Of a stretch of 64,000 nt of DNA, positions 1 to 7,696 are shown in pieces (position 1 is the stretch's first letter; every line of letters begins with the position of its first letter). The translations under genes and the position numbers were made by a program. Source of the DNA: Bacteroidales bacterium (GTDB lineage: Bacteria > Bacteroidota > Bacteroidia > Bacteroidales > P3). Below the pieces are notes generated by a model. The model saw nothing but the letters and a program-made list of their open reading frames with translations, was not told the origin of the DNA and did not search any database. The stretch covers positions 64,011 to 128,010 of the forward strand of contig JAFVBA010000004.1 in the NCBI GenBank assembly GCA_017480245.1, written 5' to 3'.

Positions 1-56
1 ATAACTTTATACAATAATGCCTATAAGTTCGGTTTTATTATATTTTAATCACAATA

Positions 57-91
57 GACTGCCACTGTTTCAAATCATTGCAATGGCAGTC
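57..91 (+). terminator. Hairpin, putative terminator
   Basis: An 11-base arm at 57-67 (GACTGCCACTG) pairs with 81-91 (CAATGGCAGTC) around a 13-base loop, with one A/C mismatch. On the plus strand it is followed by a T-rich tract (92-109), so it could end a plus-strand unit entering from the left. It also lies about 70 bases past the stop of the leftmost minus-strand gene and could serve it, although the T-tract is poorer on that side. Nothing else is recognisable in 1-159. Confidence 0.5.
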
Positions 92-159
92 GTATCTTTA
101 ATATTTTTTAATCTTAACACAAAACCTTTTTACTGAATGTCTTCGTTTTGTGACTATAT

Positions 160-1113
160 CTACTTTCTATTAATTGCTTTTTTAGCGGCAAGAACTATGT
201 CTTCAGCCATCAGATGATAGTGTTTCATAAGTTCCATAGGCTTTCCGCTCTGTCCGAACTCGTCATCAATTCCCACAAATTCCATCGGAGCAGGATGATT
301 TCTGACAAGAAGTTGTGCAATAGCGTCTCCAAGTCCGCCGTTATACATATGCTCTTCGCAAGATACGGCGCAACCTGTCTTTTGTACGGAATTCAGTACA
401 GCCTTTCCGTCTAACGGTTTAATAGTATGAATATTTATTATCTCGGCATTAATACCCTCTGCTTCCAATTGTTTACATGCTTCAAGGGCTTGCCATACCA
501 AATGACCCGTTGCAAAAATAGATACGTCTTTTCCTTCATTCAAAGTAATGGCTTTGCCTATCTCAAAAGGCATATCCTCAGGTATGAAAACAGGAACCTT
601 AGGCCGTCCGTAGCGAAGATAAACCGGTCCGTTGTAACGTGCAGCCGCTAAAGTCGCTTGCTTAGTCTGGTTGAAATCACAAGGATTTATTACAACCATA
701 TTCGGCATCATTCGCATAAGTCCTATATCCTCCAAAATCTGGTGCGTAGCTCCGTCCTCGCCAAGAGTAATACCTGCGTGCGATCCTGCAATCTTTACAT
801 TGCAATCGGAATACGCTACGCTCTGTCTTATTTGGTCGTAAGTCCTTCCGGTAGAAAATGCCGCAAATGAACCAACGAATGCAACCTTTCCGCTTAATGC
901 CATACCCGAAGCAATACTTACCATATTACTTTCTGCAATACCTGTTTGGAAAAAGCGTTCAGGAAATTCCTTTGCAAATAAATCCATTCTGACACTCGGA
1001 GTTAAATCGGCACAAAGGGCAACTACGTTCTCGTTTTCCCGTCCTGCCTCTAAAAGTCCTTCAGCAAATCCGCTGCGTGTGTCTTTCTCTCCAAGGATTT
1101 TATATTCTTTCAT
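160..1113 (-). CDS. Transketolase, C-terminal subunit
   Basis: This 317-residue protein carries the pyrimidine-binding and C-terminal domains of transketolase, the thiamine-diphosphate enzyme that moves two-carbon ketol units in the non-oxidative pentose phosphate pathway (cytosol). The motif QTGIAESNMVSIASG (about 56-70) holds Glu61, the expected cofactor-activating glutamate, and GITLGEDGATHQ (near 114-125) is typical of the pyrimidine domain. The C-terminal domain follows from about residue 190. The N-terminal half is a separate gene at 2551-3396, so the enzyme is split as in many Bacteroidota, archaea and Firmicutes. Unusually, a VWA-domain gene lies between the halves, only 9 bases upstream of this start. 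A related 1-deoxyxylulose-5-phosphate synthase is unlikely, because that enzyme is not split this way. Confidence 0.93.
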   Translation of the reverse strand: MKEYKILGEKDTRSGFAEGLLEAGRENENVVALCADLTPSVRMDLFAKEFPERFFQTGIAESNMVSIASGMALSGKVAFVGSFAAFSTGRTYDQIRQSVAYSDCNVKIAGSHAGITLGEDGATHQILEDIGLMRMMPNMVVINPCDFNQTKQATLAAARYNGPVYLRYGRPKVPVFIPEDMPFEIGKAITLNEGKDVSIFATGHLVWQALEACKQLEAEGINAEIINIHTIKPLDGKAVLNSVQKTGCAVSCEEHMYNGGLGDAIAQLLVRNHPAPMEFVGIDDEFGQSGKPMELMKHYHLMAEDIVLAAKKAINRK

Positions 1114-1122
1114 TTTAATTCT

Positions 1123-2541
1123 TTATTTTGTTTTGACAACAAGTGATATGTTTGTCGTCTTGTTTGATTCTATTTTAAATTCCTGCGTAATCGTTTGCGC
1201 AGAATGTAATGAACTTTTACTCTTTGCCACAATCAAGTATTCACCGGGCAATAAATCCAAAGTCTCTTTCGCTGCTGCTTCCTCAATATCCTTAATCCAC
1301 TGCGTTTTTCCGTCTTTCACTACAAAGATACTGCCTGTTATGTCGCTTTTTTGCTTTTCTATTCTCGCAACTCCGGTTTCGGGTATCTCAATTGTGGTTG
1401 TTGAACTTTGCGATACTTCAACCGAATCAATGATAAGGCGAGGCAATGTCATAACTTCTAAATTGTACAAACCCGTAAGGTATTTCGTTTTCGTGTTAAG
1501 CGGTTGCACGTTGATAACTTCATTATTTGAAATTTTCTTTACTGCAATCGGATAAATTTTAGGCGAAAACGTTTTGGCGTTATTCACGTATTTAACGTAT
1601 AAAGTGCCTTGCGGAGTTGGTAAATTTAGAACGGAATGTCCGCCTGCCTCAAAAGAAACGTTTTTCTTCTCAACTGGCGGAATTGTCATTGCAACTACGT
1701 CATATTTTATCAAAGGATCTATCTGCAAAGTGTCGCTTTGTCCCGAGGAATTGAATGTATGAACGAATGAATACCGCAATTGACCGCTTTCATTGTCGTA
1801 AAACATAAGCGGAATATCGGTTTCGGTAATCTCTTGTTTGTTGTTAAGCAAATTAACCTGCACTGTGGTATTGTGAAGCGCCTGTTTGACAATCATATTC
1901 AAAGCCTTGGAAAAATCAATCTCCCCTTTGGCTTCGTAATATGTCCCGCAGGCATCATAATTCTTCTTCATACCCTTGCTGATTCCGATTATAAAGGGTT
2001 TAATGTACTTTCCGCTTTGTTGCATTGACTTAGAAATCTGGTTAATATCCCCATCGCATTTGTCAATGTTATCAACAATCATCACAACTATGTTACGGCT
2101 GGATTTATCTTTTGGAAAATCCTCCGCACTCTTCTCAAGAGATTTCGCAACAGCCGAAGTACCTTTCGGAATCAAGGCTTTGAGTTTGGCTTTTATGTTA
2201 TCATCGTTCAAACGGTAGAAAGGAACTAAAAGATGTGTGTCATCACAATCTGCCGAAGTGTAATCTTTCTCGTTTCCGAACACACGGAGTGCACATTCCA
2301 CGTTATCATATCCTGCAAGAGAGTCTATAATATTGGAAAGCAAGACCTGAGTAATTCTAATCTTGGTATCGCTCTGCCATTTTTCGTTCATATTGTGCGA
2401 ACAATCCACAACGAAAAGGATTCTTGTCTTTTCATTGTTTTGCTGTCGGTCAGCAGTCTGTTTATTAGTCTGCGCAAACAAACAAACAGGCAAAAACAAC
2501 AACAGAATTGCTGATTTGTATTTCGGAAAAGAGAATTTCAT
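1123..2541 (-). CDS. Exported VWA-domain protein between transketolase halves
   Basis: The 472-residue protein starts with a signal peptide (positively charged start, hydrophobic 10-22, ending LFAQ at 21-24). A von Willebrand factor A domain follows from about 39 to 225: strand ILFVVDCSHNM supplies a MIDAS-like D46-x-S48-x-N50, and PKGTSAVAKSLEKS and VMIVDNIDKCDGD match later VWA motifs. The rest (about 230-472) looks like tandem beta-sandwich modules ending in a carboxypeptidase-regulatory-like fold (TLDLLPGEYLIVAKSKSS). It probably acts in the periplasm or at the surface and binds a metal-dependent partner. It is wedged between the transketolase subunit genes with gaps of about 9 bases, so it is almost surely co-transcribed with them, but no link to pentose phosphate metabolism is evident. 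The function is unknown. Confidence 0.8.
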   Translation of the reverse strand: MKFSFPKYKSAILLLFLPVCLFAQTNKQTADRQQNNEKTRILFVVDCSHNMNEKWQSDTKIRITQVLLSNIIDSLAGYDNVECALRVFGNEKDYTSADCDDTHLLVPFYRLNDDNIKAKLKALIPKGTSAVAKSLEKSAEDFPKDKSSRNIVVMIVDNIDKCDGDINQISKSMQQSGKYIKPFIIGISKGMKKNYDACGTYYEAKGEIDFSKALNMIVKQALHNTTVQVNLLNNKQEITETDIPLMFYDNESGQLRYSFVHTFNSSGQSDTLQIDPLIKYDVVAMTIPPVEKKNVSFEAGGHSVLNLPTPQGTLYVKYVNNAKTFSPKIYPIAVKKISNNEVINVQPLNTKTKYLTGLYNLEVMTLPRLIIDSVEVSQSSTTTIEIPETGVARIEKQKSDITGSIFVVKDGKTQWIKDIEEAAAKETLDLLPGEYLIVAKSKSSLHSAQTITQEFKIESNKTTNISLVVKTK

Positions 2542-2550
2542 AGCTTATTA

Positions 2551-3396
2551 TTAATAATCGCCTAAAGTTTCTTTCAATTGCGAAAGAGCATTCTGCATTT
2601 GCTCGTCATTAGGTGCTTTTCCGTGCCAACCGTTGTTGTCTTCCATAAAATCAACACCCTTACCCATCTGGGTTTTCATAACAAGCATAACAGGTTTTCC
2701 CAGATGAGCGTGTTGTTTGCACTCTTCCAAAGTGTTAAGTAATGTTTGCATATCGTTACCGTCGCACTCCAAAACATCCCAACCGAAAGAAAGGAATTTT
2801 TGTTTCAAATTCACAACACCGCAAACGTCTTTGCATCTGCCGTCTATTTGGACGCCGTTATTATCTATTATACTTATCAAATTATCTACGCCGTTAGCAC
2901 CTGCAAACATAGCAGCCTCCCAAATCTGCCCTTCTTCCACTTCGCCGTCTCCGTGCAAAGAGAAAACAAGGTTGCTATCACCGTTAAGTTTCTTTGCTAA
3001 TGCAGCTCCTATTGCCACACTCATTCCCTGACCAAGCGAACCTGAAGCGGCACGGACGCCTGGCAAATTGCTGTGATACGAAGGGTGTCCCTGCAAACGC
3101 GAACCCAACTGACGCAATGTTGATAACTCTTTGATATCAAAGTAACCTCTTCTTGCCAATGCACTATACCATACAGGCGCTATATGACCTATGGAAAGGA
3201 AGAACATATCCTCTCCCCTGCCTTCGCGTGCGAATGTTTCAGGAGCGGCATTCATTGTATTGAAATAAAGAGCCGTGAATAAATCTGCACATCCCAAACT
3301 ACCGCCCGGGTGTCCTGACTGACAGGAATTAATCATACGCAAAACGTCTCTTCTTATCTGCGTAGCAATATCCTGTAATTCCGAAATATTTTTCAT
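2551..3396 (-). CDS. Transketolase, N-terminal subunit
   Basis: This 281-residue protein is the diphosphate-binding half of transketolase. The SGHPGGSLG motif (27-35) carries the conserved substrate/phosphate-contacting His29. HGDGEVEEGQIWEA with the downstream DNNGVQIDG forms the GDG...NN thiamine-diphosphate/magnesium motif. Length and motif order match N-terminal subunits of split transketolases. It is the first gene of a minus-strand trio (this gene, VWA protein, C-terminal subunit). Upstream, 3397-3654 contains a family A periodic array and no clear promoter. Confidence 0.93.
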   Translation of the reverse strand: MKNISELQDIATQIRRDVLRMINSCQSGHPGGSLGCADLFTALYFNTMNAAPETFAREGRGEDMFFLSIGHIAPVWYSALARRGYFDIKELSTLRQLGSRLQGHPSYHSNLPGVRAASGSLGQGMSVAIGAALAKKLNGDSNLVFSLHGDGEVEEGQIWEAAMFAGANGVDNLISIIDNNGVQIDGRCKDVCGVVNLKQKFLSFGWDVLECDGNDMQTLLNTLEECKQHAHLGKPVMLVMKTQMGKGVDFMEDNNGWHGKAPNDEQMQNALSQLKETLGDY

Positions 3397-3445
3397 TTAT
3401 TTTTTATTTTAATACCAAATTTTCACTGCTTTTTGTGATTTCGTT

Positions 3446-3614
3446 TCCGCTTTCTTTGAATTTCTCTCCGCCCTTTCGCATTTTAATTTCAAAAAAACTA
3501 TTTTTTTGACTCCAAAAAACTCTTTTTTCGGGTAGAAAAAACCCTTTTTTTGAAATTCTTTTCAGATAAGGCGGCAGAATCTTCAAATAAAGCGGAAACT
3601 TTTACACATAAGGC
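3446..3614. repeat. 22-bp periodic dyad array, family A copy 1
   Basis: Three dyads of the form A6-7-CTC/CTA/CCC-T6-7 are centred at 3499, 3521 and 3543, exactly 22 bp apart. They are flanked on the left by CCGCTTT (3447) and CCGCCCTTT (3468), and on the right by AAGGCGG (3568), AAGCGG (3590) and AAGGC (3610). The whole tract is roughly palindromic. It fills the gap between etfA (ending 3655) and the transketolase N-subunit start. Copies 2 and 3 lie near 21.9 and 52.8 kb. Confidence 0.85.
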
Positions 3615-3654
3615 AATCTTTTTATTTGATATTTATCATTGTTTTTCAAAAAAA

Positions 3655-4656
3655 TTATTTCATTTCTGCTTTTAATCTCTCTGTAAGCATAGGTACGATT
3701 TTATGTAAGTCGCCTACGATACCCAAATCGGCAACTTGCATAATCGGAGCGAATTTGTCTTTGTTTATTGCAACGATAAATTCACTTGATTCCATACCTG
3801 CAATATGCTGAATGGCACCTGAGATTCCGCAAGCCATATAAAGATTTGGTCTGACGGTCTTTCCTGTTTGTCCGACCTGACGTTCATGGTCTATAACGCC
3901 CGCATCAACCATTGCTCTTGAGGAAGAAACTTCGCCTTTCAACATTTCAGCCAAATTTTCCAACTTCTTAAATCCTTCTTTGTTGGCAACGCCACGGCCT
4001 CCTGAGATAAGAACTTTTGCTTCGGTGATATCAACTTTCGCTTCTTTCTTAACGGTTTCCAAAACCTTTACTTTGAATTTGTCTTTATTGAAGTTGATTT
4101 TCTCTTCTATAACTTCACCTTTGCGACTTTCATCCTTAGCCATTTTTTGCATAACTCCAGGGCGGACGGTACTCATCTGCGGACGGTGATTAGGGCAAAC
4201 AATCGTTGCCATTAAGTTTCCGCCGAATGCAGGACGCGTACTCCAAAGTTCTTTATCCTCCTCGTTAATTTCAAGTTTGGTACAATCGGCAGTAAGTCCT
4301 GTATTTACTCTTGCAGATACACGCGGCCCTAAATCCCTTCCTATTGTCGTTGAACCGATAAGCACGATTGACGGTTTTTTATCATTAATCAATTGTGCAA
4401 TTGCCTGAGTGTATGGCTCGGTTGTATAAACTGCCAAACTTTCATCTTCAACTAAAAGAACTTTATCAGCACCGTAAGCAATCAATTCCTGTGCTTGGGA
4501 CTTTATGTTATGACCTAAGAACAAAGCATGCACTTCCTGTCCCAAGTTATCAGCCAATTCTCTTGCTTTTCCCAAAAGTTCCAATCCTACATTTTGTATT
4601 TTGCCTTCTCTTTGCTCAACAAATACAAATATATTCTTATATTCTTCTTTATTCAT
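3655..4656 (-). CDS. etfA: Electron transfer flavoprotein alpha subunit (first set)
   Basis: EtfA holds the FAD of the EtfAB heterodimer, which carries electrons to or from acyl-CoA dehydrogenases in the cytosol. The 333 residues have the N-terminal ETF fold followed, from about 210, by the FAD-binding domain: SGGRGVANKEGF, SSSRAMVDAGVIDHERQ and the signature VGQTGKTVRPNLYMACG. Length is normal. It lies downstream of etfB (4760-5542) and an acyl-CoA dehydrogenase (5612-6751) on the same strand, an arrangement known from butyryl-CoA-forming electron-bifurcating complexes. The spacer to etfB holds a heptamer repeat (family D). A second, differently ordered set is at 43.1-46.7 kb. Confidence 0.95.
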   Translation of the reverse strand: MNKEEYKNIFVFVEQREGKIQNVGLELLGKARELADNLGQEVHALFLGHNIKSQAQELIAYGADKVLLVEDESLAVYTTEPYTQAIAQLINDKKPSIVLIGSTTIGRDLGPRVSARVNTGLTADCTKLEINEEDKELWSTRPAFGGNLMATIVCPNHRPQMSTVRPGVMQKMAKDESRKGEVIEEKINFNKDKFKVKVLETVKKEAKVDITEAKVLISGGRGVANKEGFKKLENLAEMLKGEVSSSRAMVDAGVIDHERQVGQTGKTVRPNLYMACGISGAIQHIAGMESSEFIVAINKDKFAPIMQVADLGIVGDLHKIVPMLTERLKAEMK

Positions 4657-4680
4657 CGCTATTTACTTTTTTAATGTAAC

Positions 4681-4757
4681 ATGTAGTATTTAGTATGTAA
4701 TATATGACTATGCCATAGTTACAAAATAATATGCTACATACTACATTCTACATACTA
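4681..4757. repeat. Heptamer TAG/CTA repeat, family D copy 1
   Basis: CTA triplets recur exactly every 7 bases at 4734, 4741, 4748 and 4755 (GCTACAT ACTACAT TCTACAT ACTA). The left side, from 4683, is the approximate reverse complement (TAGTATTTAGTATGTAA). The tract can fold as a long imperfect hairpin. It separates etfB from etfA in the same transcription direction. Confidence 0.8.
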
Positions 4758-4759
4758 AA

Positions 4760-5542
4760 TTAAATAATGTGCTTTTCTTTTAGTTTATTTACTATGATAT
4801 TTACGGCTTCTTCTGCCTCAACTTCAAATACCTCGCCCTTGGCTTTCAATCCCTTTGCAAAGGATTTCTTAACGTTTGTAGGCGATCCTTTCTTTCCTAA
4901 TCTGTCTTCCTCACATTTGATATTATCTACGCTCCACACTTCAATTTCTTTGTCAAAACACTCAACGATTCCCGAAACTGACATATAGCGTGGCTTATAT
5001 GATGAAGCCAATACTGATACTAAGCAAGGCAAATCAACTTGTACCGTCTGATAACCGTCTTCCAATTGCTTCTTTATTGTTAATGTTTTATTGCCGTCAA
5101 ACTTGCAGTCCTCAAGATAAGTAACCTGCGGAATGTCTAAGTGTTCTGCCAACTCAGGTCCTACTTGTGCGGTATCGCCGTCAATAGCCTGTCTTCCGGT
5201 TATTACAAAATCAAATCCTAATTCACGTAATGCACCTGCCAATGCGTAAGAAGTTGCAAGAGTATCAGCACCTCCTAATCTGCGGTCAGTTAAAAGTATT
5301 GCGCGGTCAGCACCCATTGCCAAGGATTCGCGAAGTATTGCCTCTGCCTGAGGTAATCCCATCGTGATAACGGTAACGTGTGCGCCGAATTCGTCTTTCA
5401 TTCTCAAGGCAAGTTCCAATCCGCCCTTATCATCAGGATTCATAATACTCGGAACGCCTTCTCTTATCAAAGTACCTGTCTTTGGGTCAATCTTTACTTC
5501 AGTTGTGTCAGGCACTTGCTTTATACAAACTACTATATTCAT
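4760..5542 (-). CDS. etfB: Electron transfer flavoprotein beta subunit (first set)
   Basis: EtfB is the AMP- or second-FAD-binding partner of EtfA. I place the start at the ATG ending at 5542 (MNIVVCIKQVPDTTEVKID), which is the family's normal N-terminus; an in-frame ATG 48 bases upstream would add an atypical 16-residue leader. The 260-residue product has the family motifs ADTLATSYALAGAL and FVITGRQAIDGDTAQVGPE (about 110-145), and ends in a lysine/glutamate-rich tail. It lies 69 bases downstream of an acyl-CoA dehydrogenase stop and upstream of etfA, so the three are probably one unit driven from the promoter near 6830. Confidence 0.95.
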   Translation of the reverse strand: MNIVVCIKQVPDTTEVKIDPKTGTLIREGVPSIMNPDDKGGLELALRMKDEFGAHVTVITMGLPQAEAILRESLAMGADRAILLTDRRLGGADTLATSYALAGALRELGFDFVITGRQAIDGDTAQVGPELAEHLDIPQVTYLEDCKFDGNKTLTIKKQLEDGYQTVQVDLPCLVSVLASSYKPRYMSVSGIVECFDKEIEVWSVDNIKCEEDRLGKKGSPTNVKKSFAKGLKAKGEVFEVEAEEAVNIIVNKLKEKHII

Positions 5543-5611
5543 TTTTATTATCTTCTTTATTAATTTAAAATTTTCTGCACGCCAGTGCAAATTGCCTGTC
5601 GGTGCTACCGA

Positions 5612-6751
5612 CTACTTTAATAGATTTGCTGCGATAACCATTCTTTGAACCTCTGACGTTCCTTCGTAAATCTCGGTAATCTTTGCATCTCTGAACATAC
5701 GCTCTACAGGATATTCTCTGGTGTATCCGTATCCGCCGTGGAACTGTATTGCTTTTGTTGTCATCTCCATTGCAGTCTCGGCAGCGAATAGTTTAGCCAT
5801 TGAAGCGTCTTTGCTATGAGGAAGACCTGCATCAATCTTTGCGGCAGCGCTGCGCACTAATAATCTTGCAGCATTGATTTTCGTTTCCAAATCTGCTAAT
5901 TGGAACTGAGTGTTTTGGAATTGTCCGATAGCTTTTCCGAATTGTTTTCTTTCCTTTACGTATTTTACGGTTTCGTCCATCGCACCTTGTGCTATTCCCA
6001 AGGCTTGTGAAGCTATTCCTAAGCGGCCTCCGTCCAATGTCATCATGGCTATTTTGAAGCCTTTGCCCTCTTTACCAAGTAAATTCTCCTTCGGAACTTC
6101 GCAATTCTCGAATATCAACTCACAAGTAGCCGAACCGCGGATACCAAGTTTCTTTTCTTTCTTTCCGATTGAGAATCCTTTGAAATCTCTTTCAACTATA
6201 AATGCGGAAATTCCTTTTGTTCCCAAACTCTTGTCAGTCATTGCGAAAACGACATATACATTTGCATAGGAAGCATTGGTAATAAATATTTTATTTCCGT
6301 TTAAAATCCATTTGTCGCCTGCATCTACGGCAGTGGTTTGTTGCATTGCGGCATCGGTACCTGCATTAGGTTCGGTAAGACCGAAAGCGCCTATCCATTC
6401 TCCTGAAGCCAATTTAGGCAAATACTTCATCTTCTGCTCTTCTGTACCGAACATCAAGATAGGTTCAGCACAAAGTGAAGTATGAGCCGAAACTACTACA
6501 CCTGTTGTTGCACAAACGCGGCTTAATTCCTCAACTGCCATTGAATACATCTGAGTTGTACCGCCTTGTCCGCCATATTGTTTCGGAATAGGAATACCTA
6601 AAAGACCTATTTTGCGCATTTTTTCTACCGTTTCCATTGGAAATCTTTCCTGCTCGTCAATTTCGGCAGCCAATGGCTTAACTTCATTTTCTGCAAACTC
6701 TCTTACCATTTGCAGAAACAGATTTTCTTGTTTTGTTAAGTTGAAATCCAT
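5612..6751 (-). CDS. Acyl-CoA dehydrogenase, butyryl-CoA type
   Basis: This 379-residue flavoprotein has the exact length of short-chain acyl-CoA dehydrogenases. AFGLTEPNAGTDAAMQQTT is the FAD/substrate signature, FITNASYANVYVVFAMTD continues the beta domain, and the C-terminal helices include ERKQFGKAIGQFQ, QFHGGYGYTREYP and ITEIYEGTSEVQR. The Glu of YEGTSE is the expected catalytic base. With the downstream etfB-etfA it probably reduces crotonyl-CoA to butyryl-CoA, possibly by flavin bifurcation. The direction and chain length are inference. A promoter with both boxes lies 66-97 bases upstream. Confidence 0.93.
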   Translation of the reverse strand: MDFNLTKQENLFLQMVREFAENEVKPLAAEIDEQERFPMETVEKMRKIGLLGIPIPKQYGGQGGTTQMYSMAVEELSRVCATTGVVVSAHTSLCAEPILMFGTEEQKMKYLPKLASGEWIGAFGLTEPNAGTDAAMQQTTAVDAGDKWILNGNKIFITNASYANVYVVFAMTDKSLGTKGISAFIVERDFKGFSIGKKEKKLGIRGSATCELIFENCEVPKENLLGKEGKGFKIAMMTLDGGRLGIASQALGIAQGAMDETVKYVKERKQFGKAIGQFQNTQFQLADLETKINAARLLVRSAAAKIDAGLPHSKDASMAKLFAAETAMEMTTKAIQFHGGYGYTREYPVERMFRDAKITEIYEGTSEVQRMVIAANLLK

Positions 6752-6816
6752 TACTTTATATTTTAGTTATTTAATTATTATATTTCTTTATCAAACCTAA
6801 TTATGCAATTAATTCA

Positions 6817-6848
6817 CAAAATTACGAAAATTCTGCCATACTAAGACA
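6817..6848 (-). promoter_or_regulatory. Promoter of acyl-CoA dehydrogenase-etfBA
   Basis: On the minus strand a TTG box (6848-6846) is followed after 21 bases by TAATTTTG (6824-6817), a perfect fit to the Bacteroidota -33/-7 consensus. The start of transcription would fall near 6810, leaving a leader of about 60 bases. Confidence 0.65.
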
Positions 6849-6984
6849 ATAAAATCAAATTATTTTTCAACAAACCGCACTTTTGAGAAAATTTACCAAA
6901 ATAAGTATTGATTTTATTTTTGAAAAACAACAAAAGGTTTCTGTAAAATCAACAGAAAAATTTGTAAGATGAAGAAAAATTTTT

Positions 6985-7126
6985 GCAATTTCAAAAAATA
7001 TTTCTGTTTGAACCGTCCGAAATTATATTTCAGACCGTCCAAAATAGTATTTTAGACGGTTCAAAATTTATTTTGGACGGTCCGAACAAAAATGTTTCTT
7101 GAAAGTGCAAAAATAAAATGCGTGAT
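6985..7126. repeat. 22-bp periodic dyad array, family B copy 1
   Basis: Four GACGGTC/GACCGTC-like 9-bp dyads (arms of four around one central base) are centred at 7014, 7036, 7058 and 7079. Weaker units continue the rhythm at about 6992 (TTTCAAAAAA), 7100 (TTTCTTGAAA) and 7121 (ATGCGTGAT). The left flank is nearly the reverse complement of the right flank, so the tract of about 140 bp is one imperfect inverted repeat. It lies between HU and the acyl-CoA dehydrogenase promoter. The remainder of 6752-7315 holds that promoter and the HU terminator; I see no gene. Confidence 0.88.
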
Positions 7127-7272
7127 TACAAAAATATTATCCAAAAAGATTAAATTTTCTTTTGATAAAAATTTACTAATCACAGTTTTTAATTTAGTTA
7201 AATCTTAATCGCTTACCGCAAGGTGTTTGAACAGTTCGCTAAATAATGATAAGGAAATAATGAAAATAAAAA

Positions 7273-7298
7273 AAGACGGTCGTTATATTGACCGTCTT
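7273..7298 (-). terminator. Terminator of the HU gene
   Basis: Perfect 9-bp arms (AAGACGGTC at 7273-7281, GACCGTCTT at 7290-7298) enclose an 8-base loop. On the minus strand the hairpin is followed by a run of seven T, 18 bases past the HU stop. The arm contains the same GACGGTC core as the family B arrays. Confidence 0.85.
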
Positions 7299-7315
7299 AA
7301 ATTTAGTTAAGAAAA

Positions 7316-7603
7316 TTATTTTTTCTTTTTAGCAGCTACATTTTCGCTAAGTTCTTTTCCTGCTTTGAATTTAACGACTTTTTTAGCCTTAACTTTAATT
7401 GTTTCACCAGTACGAGGATTTCTTGCTGTTCTTGCAGGTTTTTCTTGAACTGAAAGCGTACCAAAGCCCATCAATGTAACTCTTTCGCCTTTTATTAAGT
7501 AATCCTGTGCTGTTGCAACGAAAGCATCATAAGCTTTCATGGAATCAGTCTTTGTTAGACCGCTCATTTCAGACATTTTGTCTGCGAATTCTTTCTTTGT
7601 CAT
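7316..7603 (-). CDS. HU/IHF-family DNA-binding protein
   Basis: The 95-residue protein is a nucleoid-associated HU-type dimer that bends DNA. MTKKEFADKMSEMSGLTKTDS forms the helical dimerisation part. GFGTLSVQEKPARTARNPRTG (split here as GFGTLSV, RTARNPRTGE) is the beta-arm signature with the DNA-intercalating proline region. KAKKVVKFKAGKELSENV closes the fold, and a lysine-rich tail (AAKKKK) follows. It is monocistronic, with its own promoter (7637-7668) and a strong terminator. Whether it binds the periodic arrays found in this window is only a hypothesis. Confidence 0.95.
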   Translation of the reverse strand: MTKKEFADKMSEMSGLTKTDSMKAYDAFVATAQDYLIKGERVTLMGFGTLSVQEKPARTARNPRTGETIKVKAKKVVKFKAGKELSENVAAKKKK

Positions 7604-7636
7604 AACGTTTAATTGTTTTAAAATGTTTTACAATTG

Positions 7637-7668
7637 CAAATTTATAACTTTTTTTTCTTGTCTTACAA
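7637..7668 (-). promoter_or_regulatory. Promoter of the HU gene
   Basis: On the minus strand TTG (7668-7666) is followed after 21 bases by TAAATTTG (7644-7637) and then CAA. The spacing and boxes fit the Bacteroidota consensus, and the leader would be about 25-30 bases. Confidence 0.65.
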
Positions 7669-7696
7669 GTTTTTAGCAACTTTTTTTCAAAAAATT

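Noticed and set aside
3404-3586. 60-residue minus-strand ORF
   Set aside because: It lies in the family A array. The same kind of peptide (KKxFFxxxKRVF..SQKNSFF) appears in the other two copies because the DNA repeats, not because a protein is conserved.
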